From the NCBI GenBank assembly GCA_023387775.1, contig JAEWHN010000231.1:1-46381 (forward strand): 46,381 bases of DNA, read 5' to 3'. The first letter of the stretch is position 1. Each line of letters starts with the position of its first letter. Shown here one piece after another: positions 23,464-31,941 of the stretch. The notes under the pieces were generated by a model, which worked only from the letters and a program-made list of their open reading frames with translations, ran no database searches and was not told the origin of the DNA. A program made the translations under genes and the position numbers. This stretch comes from Pseudomonadota bacterium. Lineage in GTDB: Bacteria; Pseudomonadota; Alphaproteobacteria; Rhizobiales; Rhizobiaceae.

Positions 23464-24129
23464 TCAAGAAGCAGCGCCCGAACCGCGGATCAGTTCGGAC
23501 ATGATGGTGGCGCGCTCGCGCGCATTGCGAGGAGCGCCGTCGTCGGAGGCGATCTGCTCGAACAGCTTCAAGGCGTCGTCCGCCTTGCCTTCCTTCCAGG
23601 CGGCAAGACCAAGCACTTCGCGAGCGGAGCTGCGCAGCGGGTTGGTGTCGGCGGTCAGGTCCTCGGCGCGCTTGGCAACCTCGGCGTAGGAGCCATGGTC
23701 GACCAGCACATAGGCCGCGCGCAGCCGCGCAATGTCGCGCAGCACGGCGGGGATGGCGGTATCGGCGGCCACCGCATCGAATTCCTTCACCGCACTGTCG
23801 AAGTCGCCCTTGTCGACCAGAACGGTCGCGGCGCGCATGTGGGCGAGCACCGGATAAGCCCCGTAGCTGTCGGCCTCCATCGCCTTCAGCGCCGCCAGTG
23901 CCTCGTCGTTCTGGCCCGAATTCGCCAGCGTCAGTGCCTGAAGGAACTCGTCGCCGGAGCGGCTGGCCTGGCGCTCGGTCCAGTATTCGTAGACAACGAA
24001 GGCGGCGGTTCCCAGAACAACCAGAATCGCTGCCACGATCAGCACCGGGCCAAAGCGTTGCCACAGCGCCCGCGCCCGGTCCTGGCGCATTTGCTCGTTG
24101 ACTTCGCGGATGAAACTGTCGTCCGACAT
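23464..24129 (-). CDS. YfgM-like membrane-anchored TPR protein
   Basis: The 221-residue protein has a short cytoplasmic N terminus, one membrane helix (VLIVAAILVVLGTAAFVVYEY) near residues 29-49, and a periplasmic helical-repeat domain (SGQNDEALAALKAM; GKADDALKLFEQIA). This is the architecture of YfgM (TPR_21), which in E. coli associates with the SecYEG translocon and periplasmic chaperones. In E. coli the order is yfgM-bamB-der; here it is directly followed by der with no bamB between. No clear ribosome site precedes the ATG at 24129. Confidence 0.85.
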   Translation of the reverse strand: MSDDSFIREVNEQMRQDRARALWQRFGPVLIVAAILVVLGTAAFVVYEYWTERQASRSGDEFLQALTLANSGQNDEALAALKAMEADSYGAYPVLAHMRAATVLVDKGDFDSAVKEFDAVAADTAIPAVLRDIARLRAAYVLVDHGSYAEVAKRAEDLTADTNPLRSSAREVLGLAAWKEGKADDALKLFEQIASDDGAPRNARERATIMSELIRGSGAAS

Positions 24130-24334
24130 TCTATTAAACCATGTTTGCCCAGCGGGCGTTTCGAGCCAGCGTTGTAGCGATATTTCGCCGGCATGGAAGG
24201 GGGCGAGGCGGAAAATCCCGGATCGGCGCTCCCGACGCTGGCCCTGTTAACCATTTCGATACCACGTTCGCCCCCAACCGCGCCACATTTGGCGCATAGC
24301 CGGGTGGCCCTGATTTCAGTGCCAGATTGTGTTC

Positions 24335-25336
24335 ATGTCCGTAGCTGCCCGTGTTCTTGCGCTTTCCTGCGCATCCCTTTCTTCCATATTGCCCGCCTAT
24401 GCCAGCGAAGCCGCGCCGCAGCGCGAGCAATATGTGATCATTTCCTTCGACGGCGCGCATGAGCTGGCGCAGTGGCAGCGCAGCCGCACTCTCGCTGCCC
24501 GCACCGGCGCACGCTTCTCATATTTCCTGTCCTGCGTATTCGTGCTCAGCCGCGAAACCCGTGCCCAGTACCAGGCGCCCGGCAAATCGCCCGGCAGCTC
24601 CAATGTCGGCTTTGCGCAATCCAGGGACGAGGTGCGCCAGCGGCTCGCGCAGATCCAGCTTGCGCGCGCCGAGGGCCACGAAATCGCCAGCCATGCCTGC
24701 GGCCATTTCGACGGCAAGGACTGGAGCAAGGCCGATTGGCTGCGCGAGTTCGGCTCCTTCACGCGGATCCTGCGCGACGCCTACAATATCAACGGCATCG
24801 AGGGAGAGCCCGAGGACTGGCGGCAGTTTGCCGAAACCGGCATATCGGGTTTTCGCGTGCCCTACCTTTCGCACAGCAAGTCGCTCTACTCGGCGCTTGC
24901 CGAAGCCAAGTTCGCCTACGACGCCAGCGGCGTCTCGCGCGGGCCGACAGAACCCGAAACCGTGGACGGAATAGCGCGCTTCGCATTGCCGCAGATACCG
25001 GAAGGGCCGAAAGGACGGCCCGTCATCGCGATGGACTACAATCTGTTTGTGCGCCATTCCGGCGGCATCGAGCGCAAGGATGCGGACGGCTCATTCGAGA
25101 ACCGCGCCTACGAGGCGTTCCGCACCGCGTTCGACCGCGAATACAATGGCAATCGCGTGCCACTCGAAATGGGTTTCCACTTCACGCTGATGAATGGCGG
25201 CGCCTACTGGCGGGCGCTGGAGCGCTTTGCCGGCGAGGTCTGCGTTAAGGCCGACGTGAAATGCGTGAGCTATGCCGACTACCTGGCCGACCATCGCAAG
25301 ACGGACGGCACAGGCACGGGAAGTGTCGGCGGCTGA
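24335..25336 (+). CDS. Secreted polysaccharide deacetylase-like protein
   Basis: The product (333 residues) has a signal peptide (MSVAARVLALSCASLSSILP, cut probably after AYA) and a NodB-type fold: VIISFDGAHE near residue 35 contains the first aspartate, and EIASHACGHFDG holds the metal-binding H-x3-H. Later segments (GISGFRVPYLSHSKSLY, MGFHFTLMNGGAYW) fit the barrel. It probably removes acetyl groups from an envelope or exopolysaccharide. GTG two codons upstream is an alternative start. Its stop codon lies in the loop of a 10-bp hairpin shared with the convergent bacA-type gene. Confidence 0.82.
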   Translation: MSVAARVLALSCASLSSILPAYASEAAPQREQYVIISFDGAHELAQWQRSRTLAARTGARFSYFLSCVFVLSRETRAQYQAPGKSPGSSNVGFAQSRDEVRQRLAQIQLARAEGHEIASHACGHFDGKDWSKADWLREFGSFTRILRDAYNINGIEGEPEDWRQFAETGISGFRVPYLSHSKSLYSALAEAKFAYDASGVSRGPTEPETVDGIARFALPQIPEGPKGRPVIAMDYNLFVRHSGGIERKDADGSFENRAYEAFRTAFDREYNGNRVPLEMGFHFTLMNGGAYWRALERFAGEVCVKADVKCVSYADYLADHRKTDGTGTGSVGG

Positions 25337-25347
25337 ACCGCCGACAC
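25323..25347. terminator. Hairpin between convergent genes, overlapping a stop codon
   Basis: GTGTCGGCGG (25323-25332), loop CTGAA, CCGCCGACAC (25338-25347) is a perfect 10-bp stem. The TGA stop of the deacetylase (25334-25336) lies in the loop. The following T content is low on both strands. It probably serves as the transcript end for both convergent genes. Confidence 0.5.
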
Positions 25348-25357
25348 CTGTGCTTTC

Positions 25358-26617
25358 TCAATAGTGGTCCGTGGCGGCGACGCGGCCTTCCACATAGCGC
25401 TGGTCGATGCCCGGCAGCGGCTCGCCTTCCAGCGCCGCCTCGAAGGCTCTCAGGCGCTTGTAGATTGAAAGCAGCTCGATGATCGTCGGCCAGGAATTCA
25501 CCAGGTACTGGAACGACGACGTCACCTGCGAAAACGCATTGCTGATCTGGTTCAACAGGCCCAGCGTGATCGTACGGGCAACAAGCGACGGCACTATCAG
25601 GATAAGCGAGAACACGTTGTTGACCTGCAGGTACAGGTAGCGGAAGACGTTGAAATACACGTAGTGGAAGTACATGCGGAAATAGTTTCTCCGCACATTG
25701 TCGAACAGCTCGGACAAGGCGATCGGCTGCGCGCGTTCTATGTGGTCTTCGCCATAGACCAGCTCCTTGCGGTAGGCGGCTTCAACGCGCTGATTGCGGA
25801 ACTGAAGCCCCGGAAGCTTCACGCCGACTGCGGCGAGCAGAACCGTTCCGAAGATCGCCCAGGCGATGGCTGCCAGAACCAGCGGATGCGGCACGGCCCC
25901 GACGATCGGCAGTTCGGTGATGTGCGTGGAGAGGCGGATCAATAGCGGCGTGAAGGCAATCAGCGTCATGACCGAGTCGATAAGGTTGCCGCCCAGGCTC
26001 TCCATGATCGTCGAAAACCGCATGGAGTCTTCCTGAACGCGCTGCGCGGCGCCTTCGATGTGGCGCAGCTTCTGCCAGTTGGCGACATAGAAGTTGTTCA
26101 TCGCCGTCCGCCAGCGGAAGACGTAGTGGCTGACGAGGAACACCGTGAGCGCACTGACGATGACCGCCACGCCCGCAATCCCCATGAAGGTCGCGACCTC
26201 CCAATAGACCTCACTGGCCTGGGCCTCCACTTTACCGGAGATGATATTCTGGATCAGATCCCAGAACGGCCCGTACCAATTGTTGATCGCGACGCTGACC
26301 TGCACCTGGAAGTAGGTGATGAACAGGATCAGCGCCGTGCCGAGGATCGACCAGCGCTGCCAGGGATGTGGCGAGAACCAGCTCCAGAAGCCATAGAACA
26401 GCGCCACCGTGACGGCGAAGTAGACATAGAACCACAGGAACGGAGCGGACCAGAACGCGGAGACGCCGATGATTGGCGGCGCATCCGCCGCCGCGGGAGG
26501 CAGGCCGAAGATGCCGCCCATGTTTTCTCCGCCAAAATACCACAGCAGCATGGCGAATGCTGCCCAAACGACTGCCGAAATGAAGAACACCTTCGGCTTC
26601 GGAAAGAAGGATACGAA
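25358..26617 (-). CDS. sbmA: BacA/SbmA-type peptide antibiotic transporter
   Basis: This inner-membrane transporter family takes up antimicrobial peptides such as microcins and nodule cysteine-rich peptides; in rhizobia BacA is needed in chronic symbiosis. The protein has 7-8 membrane segments, and typical family sequence includes NNFYVANWQKLRHIEGAAQR and RVQEDSMRFS near residue 210. Start is set at the GTG at 26617 (419 residues, close to the known 420), because AAGGAAA lies about 8 bases upstream and the N terminus then reads VFVSFFPKPKVFF as in the family. An upstream GTG at 26644 lacks a ribosome site. It is divergent from the MAPEG gene. Confidence 0.9.
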   Translation of the reverse strand, partial: FVSFFPKPKVFFISAVVWAAFAMLLWYFGGENMGGIFGLPPAAADAPPIIGVSAFWSAPFLWFYVYFAVTVALFYGFWSWFSPHPWQRWSILGTALILFITYFQVQVSVAINNWYGPFWDLIQNIISGKVEAQASEVYWEVATFMGIAGVAVIVSALTVFLVSHYVFRWRTAMNNFYVANWQKLRHIEGAAQRVQEDSMRFSTIMESLGGNLIDSVMTLIAFTPLLIRLSTHITELPIVGAVPHPLVLAAIAWAIFGTVLLAAVGVKLPGLQFRNQRVEAAYRKELVYGEDHIERAQPIALSELFDNVRRNYFRMYFHYVYFNVFRYLYLQVNNVFSLILIVPSLVARTITLGLLNQISNAFSQVTSSFQYLVNSWPTIIELLSIYKRLRAFEAALEGEPLPGIDQRYVEGRVAATDHY

Positions 26618-26835
26618 CACGCGGGGGATTTCCTTGTGGCGCACATGGCGCGGTTGCGTTTGAGCGGCATGAAGTCACAGTTCTTCCAGAAAGAAAATGC
26701 CCTTCTGCCGATCATCGCCGCCGTCGAAAAGGATAAATGTGGCATTTTTGACGTTAGGGCAGGTGCGGCGACAAGCGCGTTTACCTTTCCGGCCGGCATG
26801 CCTACACATCCTAGCAGATAGCTGGAGCCAGATCG

Positions 26836-27243
26836 ATGAATCAGACCGCAATCGCAGTCGTGGGCCTCTATGCCGTGCTCAACGTGGCCATCCTGTTCTG
26901 GCTGGTGCTGGCAACGAGCCATCTGCGGCGGCGCTACAAGGTCTGGGTCGGCCATGGCGGCGTGGCACATCTGGAGCGCGTGATGCGCGGCCACGCCAAT
27001 GCCATCGAAAACATGCCGATGACGATGCTGCTGCTTCTCATCGCTGCGCTTCTGGGCACGGCGCCGCTCGCCCTGCACCTGCTGGGCGCCGGCTTCACCA
27101 TCGGCCGCCTGCTGCATGCCTGGCACTTCATCGAGGAGAAGGGTGCGCGCTGGCAGCGCGAGATCGGCTTCGGCCTGAGCGGGCTTGCGACGATAGTGGC
27201 CATGGCCGCCTTGCTGGGCCACGCCTTCCGCCTGCTCCTCTGA
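26836..27243 (+). CDS. MAPEG family membrane protein
   Basis: The 135-residue protein has four membrane helices in the MAPEG (eicosanoid and glutathione metabolism) pattern. ERVMRGHANAIENMPMTMLL near residues 52-71 is the family motif. It ends with helices ATIVAMAALLGHAFRLLL. Bacterial members are often glutathione-transferase-like membrane enzymes, but the substrate is unknown. The ATG follows a TGGAG site. It is convergent with the 68-residue gene at 27251, 7 bp away. Confidence 0.88.
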   Translation: MNQTAIAVVGLYAVLNVAILFWLVLATSHLRRRYKVWVGHGGVAHLERVMRGHANAIENMPMTMLLLLIAALLGTAPLALHLLGAGFTIGRLLHAWHFIEEKGARWQREIGFGLSGLATIVAMAALLGHAFRLLL

Positions 27244-27250
27244 CGCTGGC

Positions 27251-27457
27251 CTAGCAGCAGGCCTCCCGCACGGCATCGCAATCGCCGAGGCGCGCCTGAC
27301 AGCCGCGATTGAAAGGCAGATCGCCGAGTTCGCGTTGCGACATTGCACCGAGCGCCGGGTGCGCCAGCGGATCGCGCATCCACGCGACGATCTCGTCTGG
27401 TGCCGGTACACGGGCATTCGCGCCCGAAAGCAGCTGAACGAATGAGAGAAACTTCAT
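27251..27457 (-). CDS. Small cysteine-rich protein, unrecognised
   Basis: This 68-residue protein begins MKFLSFVQLLSGANARVPAP and ends with a cysteine-rich tail, CQARLGDCDAVREACC. The middle (DPLAHPALGAMSQRELGDLP) has the helical, charged look of small DUF1127-type regulators, but the match is weak. GGAG lies 8 bases before the ATG. The tail might bind metal or zinc, but the spacing fits no motif I know. It is divergently transcribed from the LysR gene at 27554, with 96 bp between them, so that regulator may control it. Confidence 0.65.
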   Translation of the reverse strand: MKFLSFVQLLSGANARVPAPDEIVAWMRDPLAHPALGAMSQRELGDLPFNRGCQARLGDCDAVREACC

Positions 27458-27553
27458 CTGCACTTCTCCACCGGTCTGCATCCAGCTCCTATTTTTATGC
27501 GTTTCCCTGCTTTGACAATCGACATTTTGCCGAAGCGCATTTAGAAAATCTGT

Positions 27554-28507
27554 ATGACGAGCCTCAACAACGTCCATCTCAACGGGCTGCGCGCGGTGGA
27601 AGCCGTGGCGCGGTGCGGCTCGCTTCTGAAGGCGGCGGAAGAACTCGGCGTTTCGCCCAGCGCTGTCAGCCAGCAGATCAACCGCACCGAACGGCAGATC
27701 GGCCGCGCGCTGTTTGAACGTCGGCCCAGCGGCCTCGTGCCGACGGAGTTCGGCGCCCTGTTCACCGCGCGCCTCACGGCGGGGTTTCGCGAGCTTGCCC
27801 AGGCGGTGGCGCTGGCCGACGACCGCAGCTCCAATACGCTGATCGTCTCGGTCGCCCCGGCATTCGCCTCCCGCTGGCTGGTGCCGCGCCTCAGCCGCTT
27901 CTTCGCGCTCCATCCGGAAATCCTGATCCGCATCGACGCCTCGACGCAGCTTGTCGACCTCGCGCGCTCTGATGTGGATGTCGCCATCCGCCTCGGCACC
28001 GGAAAATGGCCGGGCGCCCGCGCGGAACTGCTGCTGCCGATGGAGATCTTTCCCGTCTGCTCGCCGCACACCGCCCGGAAGCTGAAATCCGTCGACGACC
28101 TGGCAAAGGTGTGGATGATCTCCGACGAAAACACCATGATCTCGTGGGAGGGCTGGTTCGACGCGGTCGGCGTCGCGCCCGTCCTGCCGAAGCAGGGCGC
28201 CAGCTACTCGGATCCGCTGCTGTGCCTGGAATCGGTGATCGCCGGCCATGGCGTCATGCTGGCCTGGCAGTTCCTGGCGGCCGACGCATTGGCCGACGGC
28301 CGTCTGGCGGCCCCCTTCGGCATTTCGGCCCCAACCGGGCTCGGGCACTATCTGGCCGTTGCGGACGTCCAGCGCGGCAGTCGCAAGGTCGATTGCTTCC
28401 GCAATTGGCTGAGTGAAGAAGTGAAGAGTTCGGTGACAAATATGCGGCTGGCAAGCGGCAGGGCATTGCCGGACAATGGTGTCAATCCGGCCCGTTCGGG
28501 AGTATGA
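27554..28507 (+). CDS. LysR-type transcriptional regulator (GcvA-like)
   Basis: The N-terminal winged helix-turn-helix (about residues 8-67) includes SLLKAAEELGVSPSAVSQQI. The remainder is a periplasmic-binding-like effector domain with FASRWLVPRLSRF near residue 102, the pattern of the GcvA/AmpR branch. It has 317 residues. The inducer is unknown. Its start is divergent from the small cysteine-rich gene, and the M29 aminopeptidase follows 34 bp downstream. No clear T-N11-A operator could be fixed in the 96-bp gap. Confidence 0.92.
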   Translation: MTSLNNVHLNGLRAVEAVARCGSLLKAAEELGVSPSAVSQQINRTERQIGRALFERRPSGLVPTEFGALFTARLTAGFRELAQAVALADDRSSNTLIVSVAPAFASRWLVPRLSRFFALHPEILIRIDASTQLVDLARSDVDVAIRLGTGKWPGARAELLLPMEIFPVCSPHTARKLKSVDDLAKVWMISDENTMISWEGWFDAVGVAPVLPKQGASYSDPLLCLESVIAGHGVMLAWQFLAADALADGRLAAPFGISAPTGLGHYLAVADVQRGSRKVDCFRNWLSEEVKSSVTNMRLASGRALPDNGVNPARSGV

Positions 28508-28541
28508 CTCGCGGCCAGATGATCAAAGGAGCAGTTTCGTC

Positions 28542-29792
28542 ATGACCTCCCATACGAGCGCAATCGCTGCAATCGATCCCGTCAAGCTCGACCGTCTGGC
28601 CGAGGTGGCGGTCAAGGTCGGCCTGCAGTTGCAGCCGGGCCAGGACCTTGTGCTGACCGCGCCGATTTCGGCGCTGTCGCTGGTGCGCCGCATCGCCGAG
28701 CATGCCTACAAGGCAGGCGCCGGCATCGTGACCCCGATCTTTTCCGACGATGAGCTGACGCTGGCCCGCTACCGTCACGCGCAGGACGCCAGCTTCGATC
28801 GCGCCGAGGGCTGGCTCTACGAGGGCATGGCCAAGGCGTTCGCCGGCAATGCCGCGCGGCTGGCGGTGCGCGGCGACAACCCGATGCTGTTGTCTGCTGA
28901 AGACCCGGCGAAGGTGTCGCGCGCCAACAAGGCGACCTCCACCGCCTATAGGCCTGCGCTGGAGAAGATCACCGGCTTCGACATCAACTGGAACATTGTT
29001 GCTTTCCCGACGCCCGCCTGGGCCCAACTGGTGTTTCCGGGCGCGGCTGAGGACGTGGCCGTGGCCAAGCTGGCCGAGGCGATCTTCGCCGCCTCGCGCG
29101 TGGACAGGGAAGACCCCGTCGCCGCCTGGCAGGAGCACAACGCAGCACTTGCCCGCCGCACCTCCTGGCTCAACGGCAAGGCCTTCCACGCCCTGCGCTT
29201 CCGCGGGCCCGGCACAGACCTCACCGTCGGGCTTGCCGATGGCCACAAATGGAACGGCGGCGCAGAGACGGCCAAGAACGGCATCACCTGCAACCCCAAC
29301 ATCCCGACCGAGGAGGTCTTCACCACGCCGCATGCCCATCGCGTCGAGGGCCATGTGACCAGCACCAAGCCGCTTTCCTATCAGGGCACGCTGATCGACC
29401 AGATCTCCGTGCGCTTCGAAGGCGGGCGCATCGTCGAGGCGAGTGCGGCGCGCGGCGCGGATGTGCTCAACAAGGTGCTGGAAACCGACGAAGGCGCGCG
29501 GCGCCTGGGCGAAGTGGCGCTGGTGCCGCACTCCTCGCCGATCGCGCAGAGCGGGCTGCTGTTCTACAACACGCTGTTCGACGAGAACGCCGCCAGCCAC
29601 ATCGCGCTCGGCCAGTGCTATTCCACCTGCTTCACCGACAGCAATCTGACGCCGGCGGAAGTCGCGGCGCGCGGCGGCAACTCCAGCCTGATCCACATCG
29701 ACTGGATGATCGGCTCCGGCGAGATCGACATCGACGGTCTCGACAAGGACGGCAATGCCGAACCGGTGATGCGCAAGGGCGAATGGGCCTGA
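28542..29792 (+). CDS. M29 family metallo-aminopeptidase
   Basis: The 416-residue enzyme belongs to the AmpS/PepS/aminopeptidase T family with two metal ions. The metal ligands lie in NIPTEEVFTTPHAHRVEGHV (Glu and His), HIALGQCYS near residue 345, and SSLIHIDWMIGSGEIDIDG near the C terminus. The ATG at 28542 follows AAAGGAGCAG; an upstream in-frame start at 28476 overlaps the LysR gene and is rejected. It probably hydrolyses peptides in the cytoplasm. A good intrinsic terminator follows. Confidence 0.92.
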   Translation: MTSHTSAIAAIDPVKLDRLAEVAVKVGLQLQPGQDLVLTAPISALSLVRRIAEHAYKAGAGIVTPIFSDDELTLARYRHAQDASFDRAEGWLYEGMAKAFAGNAARLAVRGDNPMLLSAEDPAKVSRANKATSTAYRPALEKITGFDINWNIVAFPTPAWAQLVFPGAAEDVAVAKLAEAIFAASRVDREDPVAAWQEHNAALARRTSWLNGKAFHALRFRGPGTDLTVGLADGHKWNGGAETAKNGITCNPNIPTEEVFTTPHAHRVEGHVTSTKPLSYQGTLIDQISVRFEGGRIVEASAARGADVLNKVLETDEGARRLGEVALVPHSSPIAQSGLLFYNTLFDENAASHIALGQCYSTCFTDSNLTPAEVAARGGNSSLIHIDWMIGSGEIDIDGLDKDGNAEPVMRKGEWA

Positions 29793-29817
29793 GCCCTGCC
29801 CGTCCAACCTAATGACT

Positions 29818-29842
29818 AAGGGCGGCGCGAGCCGCCCTTTTC
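29818..29842 (+). terminator. Intrinsic terminator after the M29 aminopeptidase gene
   Basis: AAGGGCGGC-GCGA-GCCGCCCTT forms a 9-bp stem with a GCGA tetraloop and continues into TTTTC. It is 25 bases after the stop. Confidence 0.85.
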
Positions 29843-29865
29843 ATTGATCGATAGAACCCATCGCC

Positions 29866-30213
29866 TCAACTGGCCAGCGCCTGTGCGTAAATCTCCGGCT
29901 TGAAGCCCACCAGCAGCCTGCCGCCGAGATCGAGCACCGGCCGCTTGACCATTGACGGCTGGGCCAGCATCAGCGCCATCGCTTTGTCGGCGTCGAGGTC
30001 CTGCCTGTCCGCCTCCGGCAGCTTGCGGAAAGTCGTTCCGGCGCGGTTCAGCAGAACTTCCCAGCCGAGTTCTTCGCACCAGTGCTCGAGGCGATCGCGG
30101 TCGAGCCCTTCGGTCTTGTAGTCGTGAAACTCATGGTCAACGCCATGGCTTTCCAGCAAGGCGCGCGCCTTCTTCATCGTATCGCAGTTCTTGATGCCAT
30201 AGATCACGGGCTT
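29866..30213 (-). CDS. ArsC/Spx-family reductase-like protein (YffB type)
   Basis: The 115-residue protein has the thioredoxin-like ArsC fold: KPVIYGIKNCDTMKKARALL with a single active cysteine (KNCDT), then TTFRKLPEADRQ and MVKRPVLDLGGRLLVGFKP. It lacks the extra features of true arsenate reductases and resembles YffB, whose role is unclear and may be glutathione-linked. The TTG at 30213 is chosen, giving the usual family N terminus, with GAGG 9 bases upstream; residues encoded further upstream are not conserved. Confidence 0.85.
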   Translation of the reverse strand, partial: KPVIYGIKNCDTMKKARALLESHGVDHEFHDYKTEGLDRDRLEHWCEELGWEVLLNRAGTTFRKLPEADRQDLDADKAMALMLAQPSMVKRPVLDLGGRLLVGFKPEIYAQALAS

Positions 30214-30380
30214 CAATTCGGGGCACCTCGCTTCTTCAACAAGATCGACCGAAAGAAAGCCTGCAGCCTCCAGGAGACAGCGCCGCGGCTTGCTTCCGGC
30301 AAATCGATTCCAGGATTGGCAAAGCTTTAGCAAGGCCGGCGAGGTGCGGCCAGCCGGCGACCTTTCGGCCACACCGGGAT

Positions 30381-30407
30381 CGGCTGCCGGCCTTGCGCCG
30401 GCAGCCG
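30381..30407. terminator. Stable hairpin after the aldehyde dehydrogenase gene
   Basis: CGGCTGCCGGC-CTTGC-GCCGGCAGCCG is a perfect 11-bp stem 22 bases after the stop of the minus-strand dehydrogenase. The T-rich stretch (TCTGTTTT) follows on the plus strand, so on the minus strand it is a hairpin without a T-run. Confidence 0.45.
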
Positions 30408-30429
30408 TCTGTTTTGAGCGATCGTGCGC

Positions 30430-31941
30430 TCAATCGATGTCGAAGGACACGCCCTGCGCCAGCGGCAGCGCCTTGGAGTAGTTAATGGTATTTGTGGCGC
30501 GGCGCATATAGGCCTTCCAGGCATCCGACCCGCTCTCGCGGCCGCCGCCGGTTTCCTTCTCGCCACCGAAGGCGCCGCCGATCTCGGCCCCCGAGGTGCC
30601 GATATTGACGTTGGCGATGCCGCAGTCGGAGCCGTCCGCTCCCAGGAAGCGCTCCGACTCCTGCAGGTCGCGAGTGAAGATCGACGACGACAGCCCTGCG
30701 CCCACCGCATTGTGCAGCTCAAGCACCTCGTCGAAGTCGGAATATTTCATCACGTAGAGGATGGGCGCGAAGGTTTCCTCCGTCATCGGCGAAACCTGCC
30801 TGGGCATTTCGACCAGCGCCGGGCGCACGTAATAGGCGTCCGCATGCCCGTTTTCGACGCGCGCGCCGCCGGTCACCTTGCCGCCGTGGCCGACTGCCTC
30901 CTCGAGCGCCTTCTGCATGGCGTCGAACGCCGCCTTGTCGATCAGCGGGCCGACCAGAGCGCTGGTTTCCAGCGGATTTCCTACCGAAACGCTCTCATAG
31001 GCCTTCTTCAGGCGCGGCACGATCTGGTCATAGACGCTCTCGTGGACGAACAGGCGGCGCAGTGTCGTGCAGCGCTGGCCGGCCGTGCCCATGGCTCCGA
31101 AGGCGATGGCGCGCAGCGCCATGTCGAGATCGGCCGAAGGGCACACGATGCCGGCATTGTTGCCGCCCAGCTCGAGCACCGCACGCGCAAAGCGCTTGGC
31201 CAGCCGCGGCCCGACCTCGCGGCCCATGCGGGTGGAGCCGGTGGCGGAAACCAGCGACACCTTCGGATGATCGACCAGCACCTCGCCGATTGCGCGGTCG
31301 CCGATCAGCACCTGCAGCAGGCCCTCGGGCGCATCGCCGAAGCGCTTCAGCGCACGCTGGAAGATCGCCGCGCTGGCAAGCGCCGTCAGCGGGGTCTTCT
31401 CGGAAGGCTTCCAGACCACCGCATCGCCACAGACCAGCGCCAGCGCCGCGTTCCACGACCAGACGGCGACCGGGAAGTTGAAGGCCGAGATGACACCGAC
31501 CACGCCCAGCGGATGCCAGGTTTCCATCATGCGATGGCCGGGACGCTCGGTTGCAATGGTCAGGCCGTAAAGCTGGCGCGAAAGACCGACGGCGAAGTCG
31601 CAGATGTCGATCATCTCCTGCACTTCGCCCAGCCCCTCCGAGCGGATCTTGCCCACCTCGATGGAGACCAGCCGGCCCAGATCTTCCTTCGCGGCGCGCA
31701 GTTCCTCGCCCAGCAGGCGCACCAGCTCGCCGCGCCGCGGCGCCGGCACCAGCCGCCAGGCCTTGAACCCCTCATGCGCGGCATCGATGGCCTTGGCCGT
31801 GTCGGCCGGCGACATCTGCTTCAGCGCCGCGATCTTCTCGCCCGTCACCGGCGTGCGAACTTCAAGGTCGCCGCCCGATAGAACTTCCTGCGCCACGCCG
31901 AGTTTCGCCAGAAGCTCGGCCGTTTCCTTCCTGATATCCAT
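30430..31941 (-). CDS. amaB: Antiquitin-type (ALDH7) L-aminoadipate-semialdehyde dehydrogenase
   Basis: This NAD-dependent aldehyde dehydrogenase has the catalytic cysteine at Cys291 (GTAGQRCTTLRR) and the general-base Glu257 (VLELGGNNAGIV). The cofactor loop is STRMGREVG, and the C terminus GGGRESGSDAWKAYMRRATN is typical of the antiquitin branch. That family oxidises alpha-aminoadipate semialdehyde in lysine breakdown. Length (503) is normal. It is divergent from a LysR gene (32291), a likely but unproven regulator. No other lysine-catabolic gene is adjacent. Confidence 0.88.
   Translation of the reverse strand: MDIRKETAELLAKLGVAQEVLSGGDLEVRTPVTGEKIAALKQMSPADTAKAIDAAHEGFKAWRLVPAPRRGELVRLLGEELRAAKEDLGRLVSIEVGKIRSEGLGEVQEMIDICDFAVGLSRQLYGLTIATERPGHRMMETWHPLGVVGVISAFNFPVAVWSWNAALALVCGDAVVWKPSEKTPLTALASAAIFQRALKRFGDAPEGLLQVLIGDRAIGEVLVDHPKVSLVSATGSTRMGREVGPRLAKRFARAVLELGGNNAGIVCPSADLDMALRAIAFGAMGTAGQRCTTLRRLFVHESVYDQIVPRLKKAYESVSVGNPLETSALVGPLIDKAAFDAMQKALEEAVGHGGKVTGGARVENGHADAYYVRPALVEMPRQVSPMTEETFAPILYVMKYSDFDEVLELHNAVGAGLSSSIFTRDLQESERFLGADGSDCGIANVNIGTSGAEIGGAFGGEKETGGGRESGSDAWKAYMRRATNTINYSKALPLAQGVSFDID

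Noticed and set aside
27512..27517. TTGACA ahead of the LysR gene at 27554
   Set aside because: No -10-like hexamer is found 16-18 bases downstream.
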